The position numbers were made by a program, and so were the translations under genes. Shown piece by piece: positions 25,128 to 28,352 of a DNA stretch of 28,352 nt. The DNA is from DATDMG01 sp036518955 (GTDB taxonomy: Bacteria > Actinomycetota > Actinomycetes > Actinomycetales > Kineosporiaceae). The DNA lies in the NCBI GenBank assembly GCA_036518955.1, contig DATDMG010000566.1:1-28352 (forward strand), in the 5' to 3' direction. The notes below the pieces were generated by a model. The model ran no database searches, was not told the DNA's origin, and saw nothing but the letters and a program-made list of their open reading frames with translations. Each line of letters begins with the position of its first letter. Position 1 is the stretch's first letter.

Positions 25128-27002
25128 ATGACGGCCGAGACGACGATCGAGCCGGTGGCCAGGTGCCGCGCCCTGGACTGGGAGATCGCGGCACTGAACC
25201 GGCTGATGGCGGACGCGCCCGCCTCGCTGGGGGCGCTCTTCCTGCGCCGGGCTGCCGCCACCCCGGACCAGGAGGCGTACCGGCGACCGGACGGCGCGGG
25301 TGGCTGGGCGGCGAGTACCTGGGCGGAGACCCGCGCGGTGGTCACCGACCTTGCGGCGGGGTTGCTGGCGCTCGGCCTGCAACCGGAGGACAGGGTCGCC
25401 ATCGCGTCCACCACGCGGCTGGAGTGGATCCACGCCGACCTGGCGGTGATGTGTGCCGGCGGCGCGACGACGACCATCTACCCGACCACGCCGTCGGGCG
25501 ATGTGATCTTCATCCTGAACGATTCCGGGTCCCGCTTCGCGGTCGTGGAGGACGAGGGTCAGCTGGCCAAGGCGCTGGCCGCGCCGACGTCGCTGGAGAA
25601 GCTGATCCTGATCGACGGCCAGCCGGCCCAGGACGACGACCGCGTGCTCTCGCTGGAGCGGCTGCGGGACCTGGGCAGCCGCTACCTGGCCGACCATCCG
25701 GAGGCGGTGACCGTGGCGACCGCGGCGGTCCGGCCCGAGCAGCTGGCCACGCTGATCTACACCTCGGGCACCACCGGCCGACCGAAAGGGGTGCGGCTGT
25801 CGCACGCCAGCTGGGTCTACGAAGGGTTGGCGACCCGGGCCATCGAGGTGGCGTCGCCGGACGACCTGGGCTACCTGTGGCTGCCCCTGTCCCACTCCTT
25901 CGGCAAGGTGCTGCTGTCGACCCAGTTGGCCACCGGCCACGCCGCGGCGATCGACGCCGACGTCAAGAAGATCATCGACAACCTGCCCGTCGTCCGGCCG
26001 ACGCTGATGGCAGCGGCACCGCGCATCTTCGAGAAGGTGTACGCCGGGGTCATCTCGGCGATCCGCAGCCAGGGCGGCGTCAAGCTGAAGATCTTCGAGT
26101 GGGCGGTCGGCGTCGGGGCGGAGGTGTCCCGGCACCGGCAACGAGGACTCGAGCCCGGCGTCCTGCTCGCTGTGCAGCACCGGATCGCCGATCGGCTGGT
26201 CCTCGCCAAGATCCGGGACCGCTTCGGGGGCCGGATCACCGAGTTCGTCTCCGGCTCGGCGGCGCTGTCGAAGGACGTTGCGGAGTGGTTCCACGCGGTC
26301 GGGCTCGAGGTGCTCGAAGGGTACGGGCTGACCGAGACGTCCGCCGGTACGTTCGTCAACCGTCCTGGCCGATCCGAGTTCGGTACCGTCGGCCGGCCGA
26401 TGCCGGGCACCGAGGTGGCCCTGGCGGCGGACGGCGAGATCCTGGTCCGCGGCCCGGGCGTGATGCTGGGGTACCACAACCTGCCGGAGGCCACCGCGGA
26501 GATCCTGACCGAGGACGGCTGGCTGCGTACCGGGGACATCGGTGAGATCACGCCGAACGGCTCGCTGCGGATCACGGACCGGAAGAAGGACCTGATCAAG
26601 ACGTCCGGCGGCAAGTACGTCGCGCCGCAGGGGATCGAGACGCAGTTCAAGGCGGTCTGTCCGCTGGCGGCGCAACTGGTGGTCCACGGAGAGGGGCGCA
26701 ACTACGTCACGGCCCTGGTGGCGCTCGACCCGGACGCGGTCGCGGCGTGGGCGGCCGGCGCCGGCATGCAGGGCCGGACCTTCGCGGAGATCGCCGGCTC
26801 CGCCGAGATGCGCGCGACGATCGAGGGCTGCATGCGGCAGCTGAACGCCAGGCTGGGCAGCTGGGAGACGATCAAGAAGTTCGAGATCATCGACCGCCCG
26901 CTGACCGTGGAGGAGGGCGACCTCACGCCGTCGCTGAAGCTCAGGCGCAGGGATGTCGAGCAGCGCTATCTGACCACGCTGGACGCCCTCTACCGGGGCT
27001 GA
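25128..27002 (+). CDS. Long-chain acyl-CoA synthetase (FadD15-like AMP-forming ligase)
   Basis: The 624-residue protein is a full-length adenylate-forming enzyme that activates a fatty acid with ATP and couples it to CoA. Motifs in order: P-loop LIYTSGTTGRPKG (209-221), EGYGLTETS (Tyr399), GWLRTGDIGEI, the DRKKDLIKTSGGKYV hinge region, and the catalytic lysine in TPSLKLRRRD (Lys604). This is the FadD15 type, found in the cytosol or at the inner membrane. ATG 25128 lies 8 nt after GGAG; the GTG at 25122 is too close to it. It may feed beta-oxidation or lipid synthesis. A 13-bp palindrome precedes it and a strong hairpin follows it. Confidence 0.92.
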   Translation: MTAETTIEPVARCRALDWEIAALNRLMADAPASLGALFLRRAAATPDQEAYRRPDGAGGWAASTWAETRAVVTDLAAGLLALGLQPEDRVAIASTTRLEWIHADLAVMCAGGATTTIYPTTPSGDVIFILNDSGSRFAVVEDEGQLAKALAAPTSLEKLILIDGQPAQDDDRVLSLERLRDLGSRYLADHPEAVTVATAAVRPEQLATLIYTSGTTGRPKGVRLSHASWVYEGLATRAIEVASPDDLGYLWLPLSHSFGKVLLSTQLATGHAAAIDADVKKIIDNLPVVRPTLMAAAPRIFEKVYAGVISAIRSQGGVKLKIFEWAVGVGAEVSRHRQRGLEPGVLLAVQHRIADRLVLAKIRDRFGGRITEFVSGSAALSKDVAEWFHAVGLEVLEGYGLTETSAGTFVNRPGRSEFGTVGRPMPGTEVALAADGEILVRGPGVMLGYHNLPEATAEILTEDGWLRTGDIGEITPNGSLRITDRKKDLIKTSGGKYVAPQGIETQFKAVCPLAAQLVVHGEGRNYVTALVALDPDAVAAWAAGAGMQGRTFAEIAGSAEMRATIEGCMRQLNARLGSWETIKKFEIIDRPLTVEEGDLTPSLKLRRRDVEQRYLTTLDALYRG

Positions 27003-27056
27003 CCGGATCAGCCGGGGAGGCAGGGGTGCGGGGGCGGTCAGCGGCGCTGGCATCCG

Positions 27057-27101
27057 GGCAGGGCCACATCCTGCGGGCGGGGGTATTCCCCTGGCCCTGC
27101 C
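27057..27101 (+). terminator. Terminator-like hairpin after the acyl-CoA ligase gene
   Basis: GGCAGGGCCA (27057-27066) and TGGCCCTGCC (27092-27101) form a perfect 10-bp outer stem. Inside it, GGGG-TATT-CCCC (27080-27091) is a small hairpin stacked next to the right arm. No T-run follows. Confidence 0.6.
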
Positions 27102-27212
27102 GACGACGCTCGGTGCCGGGCGGCAGCCCGAGACCGTAACCTGTGCGGTCACGGCCGCGTTCCTACCGATAGGCCGCCGTCCGAGGTGGTCGTGACCCCC
27201 TGGGAGCAGTCG

Positions 27213-27791
27213 ATGCGTCACCGTCTCTGGGTCGCGAGCGCCGCGCTGGCGACCTTCCCTCTCAGCCTGTCCGCCTGCGGCTCGGGCCCCGGCCCGACCA
27301 GCACGACTCCGGGGAACACCGGGGGCGCCGCCACGAGCGGTGCAGCGGCAGGCGGTGCAGCGGCAGGCGATAGCGGGGCGGCCGCCGCCCAGCCGGCGGA
27401 CAGCATGGCCGAGGAGGCCGGTGGCGGGGGGAACGACGGCGACGAGGCCAAGATCCCGCAGGGGATGCCGGAGGCGAAGGCGGTGGCGGCCGGGCTGGGC
27501 AAGGACGGCGCCCCGGTCGTCTCGGTCACCGGCACCGAGACCACCTGCGTGCCGGACCGGACCAGCGTTCCGGCCGGGAAGGTGTGGTTCAAGTTCACCA
27601 ACCAGGGCACGCGGATCAGTGAGCTGTACCTGGAGTCGCCGGACGCCAAGGAACTGGTCGAGGTCGAGAAGATCAAGAAGGGAGCCGGGGGCGCCTTCAG
27701 GACGACCGTGAAGCCCGGGTCCTACCTGGTCGCCTGCGAGCCCGGAATGGCCGACAAGCAGATCCGCACCGCCATCACCGTCACCGGTTGA
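27213..27791 (+). CDS. EfeO-like cupredoxin-domain lipoprotein
   Basis: The 192-residue protein has a lipoprotein signal (SLSAC with Cys22), a Gly/Ala-rich linker with acidic stretches (~23-85), and a cupredoxin-like domain (~100-192). The domain resembles the N-terminal part of EfeO from ferrous-iron uptake systems: CVPDRTSVPAGKVWFKFTN, then ISELYLESP, then TTVKPGSYLVACEPGM. Cys112 and Cys175 are conserved-type positions. The M75 peptidase domain of full EfeO is absent, and no EfeU or EfeB gene is nearby, so this is a stand-alone metal-binding or redox protein outside the membrane. ATG 27213 has GGGAG 6 nt upstream. Confidence 0.8.
   Translation: MRHRLWVASAALATFPLSLSACGSGPGPTSTTPGNTGGAATSGAAAGGAAAGDSGAAAAQPADSMAEEAGGGGNDGDEAKIPQGMPEAKAVAAGLGKDGAPVVSVTGTETTCVPDRTSVPAGKVWFKFTNQGTRISELYLESPDAKELVEVEKIKKGAGGAFRTTVKPGSYLVACEPGMADKQIRTAITVTG
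27339..27368 (+). repeat. Perfect 15-bp tandem duplication in the cupredoxin linker
   Basis: GGTGCAGCGGCAGGC occurs twice head to tail (27339-27353, 27354-27368), encoding Gly/Ala linker residues. Confidence 0.85.
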
Positions 27792-27805
27792 CCGGGCCGG
27801 CCCGG
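27792..27805. terminator. Palindrome between the convergent cupredoxin and ABM genes
   Basis: CCGGGCCGGCCCGG is a perfect 14-bp palindrome directly after the cupredoxin stop. It might terminate transcription from either side, but it has no natural loop or T-run. Confidence 0.3.
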
Positions 27806-27857
27806 GTGGCGGGCTTCCCTAGCGGAGATCGACGAACAGGCCGGCGGACGCCGTCGG

Positions 27858-28199
27858 CTACCGCTCGGCGGAGAGCCACGCCAGGTCGGTGATCACGCCA
27901 GGCCCCTGGAAGGCCAGCCCGGGGCGCTCGACGTAGTGGGCCGACCGCAGTGGCGCCGCGAGGAAAGGGTCGAGCGGGGCCCAGCACCGGTCGAACCTCT
28001 CGGTGTGCTCGGCAAGCTCCTCGAGGGTCTCCCAGCGCATCTGGACGAGGTAGGTGCCCGGGCGCTCGGCGTCCTGCGCAACCGTGAAGCCGCGGAAGCC
28101 CGGCGACATGAACACCCGCTGCCGTACCTCGCACAGAGCGGCCTCGAACGCTGACTCCTGCCCGCCCAGGACGACGATCTTCACGTGCTGCAGGTACAT
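27858..28199 (-). CDS. ABM-domain (antibiotic biosynthesis monooxygenase-like) protein
   Basis: The 113-residue protein has the small ferredoxin-like ABM fold pattern: VKIVVLGGQESAFEAALCEV, SPGFRGFTVAQD, TYLVQMRWETLEELAEHT. A C-terminal segment with APLRSAHYVERPGL closes the domain. Members are dimeric monooxygenases, haem-degrading enzymes or stress proteins; no catalytic residue decides between these here. The ATG at 28199 has no clear ribosome binding site and lies immediately behind a truncated transposase reading frame on the same strand, so its own promoter may have been lost or replaced by that insertion. It is convergent with the cupredoxin gene. Confidence 0.75.
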   Translation of the reverse strand: MYLQHVKIVVLGGQESAFEAALCEVRQRVFMSPGFRGFTVAQDAERPGTYLVQMRWETLEELAEHTERFDRCWAPLDPFLAAPLRSAHYVERPGLAFQGPGVITDLAWLSAER

Positions 28200-28352
28200 G
28201 GCGGCAGCCTAATGGCCAGGATCCGCTGGGCCACGCGGACCGCGACACCCTCGGTGGTCCGACCGCCGTGTTGTTCCAGGTCGAGCTGGCCTTTGAGGGT
28301 GTCGTTGACGGACTCGATGAGCTGACGGATCTTCTTCAGGACCGCTGCGCCC
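28181..28352 (-). pseudogene. 3' end of a truncated IS982-like transposase, running off the window
   Basis: Reading the minus strand from 28351, the frame gives KKIRQLIESVNDTLKGQLDL, then EQHGGRTTEGVAVRVAQRILA. This matches the C-terminal part of IS982-type DDE transposases, in which the IES-x-x-DTLKGQL block carries the last catalytic Glu. In intact members the sequence continues with AAIWHN or similar. Here it breaks after RILA into RLPPCTCST and a stop (28181-28183), overlapping the start of the ABM gene by 19 bp. So the 3' end of the element is lost. Its 5' part lies beyond the window, so I cannot say whether it is otherwise intact. Confidence 0.75.

Noticed and set aside
27781..28248. 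Minus-strand 155-codon frame over the ABM gene
   Set aside because: Its frame is Arg/Gly/Pro-rich; the ABM frame has a recognisable fold pattern, and the upstream part belongs to the transposase in a different frame.

Overview
The window is uniformly very GC-rich by eye, with GC at most third codon positions, GTG starts, GGAGG-type ribosome binding sites, and gene families typical of Actinomycetes: FurA-KatG, a Tat-exported cholesterol oxidase, DUF3068 and DUF5808 proteins, and a bacterial tyrosine kinase. I read it as the chromosome of a filamentous or soil actinomycete. Genus cannot be fixed from the sequence.

Layout. 1-4.8 kb (+): the 3' part of a large secreted copper-radical oxidase (galactose/glyoxal oxidase type) carrying AbfB, FN3 and LamG-like domains, then a CehA/McbA-type PHP hydrolase whose N-terminus looks like a fused remnant of a zinc alcohol dehydrogenase. 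4.9-8.6 kb (-): a complete ribose-type (CUT2) sugar ABC importer, in the order ATPase, permease, lipoprotein; three 17-bp tandem repeats lie in front of the lipoprotein gene. 8.9-10.8 kb (-): a hotdog thioesterase and a ClpC-N-domain-only protein. 11.3-12.4 kb (+): a membrane-tethered AbfB protein with a strong hairpin upstream. 12.5-15.2 kb (+): furA-katG, translationally coupled. 15.3-17.0 kb (-): cholesterol oxidase, convergent with katG across a bidirectional terminator; its promoter contains a perfect match to the KstR operator consensus. 17.3-18.7 kb (+): DUF5808 and DUF3068 proteins. 18.7-21.7 kb (-): a zinc-ribbon protein, a secreted AMIN-like protein and an orphan BY-type tyrosine kinase. 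22.0-24.9 kb (+): an AraC-type regulator with a perfect 19-bp tandem repeat in front of it, a VOC protein, a STAS protein, a small unknown and a DUF4352 protein. 25.1-27.8 kb (+): a long-chain acyl-CoA ligase and an EfeO-like cupredoxin lipoprotein. 27.9-28.4 kb (-): an ABM-domain protein abutting a truncated transposase that runs off the end.

How the genes work together. Several products act at or outside the membrane on sugars, glycans or sterols. Two are predicted H2O2-producing oxidases (copper-radical oxidase and cholesterol oxidase), and katG consumes H2O2. The sugar importer, acyl-CoA ligase and cholesterol oxidase suggest uptake and breakdown of plant- or sterol-derived carbon. No single new multi-gene system is evident. 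The best leads are the KstR-type operator at the cholesterol oxidase, the operator-like tandem repeats at the sugar importer and at the AraC gene, the dehydrogenase-PHP fusion, and the paired AbfB proteins.
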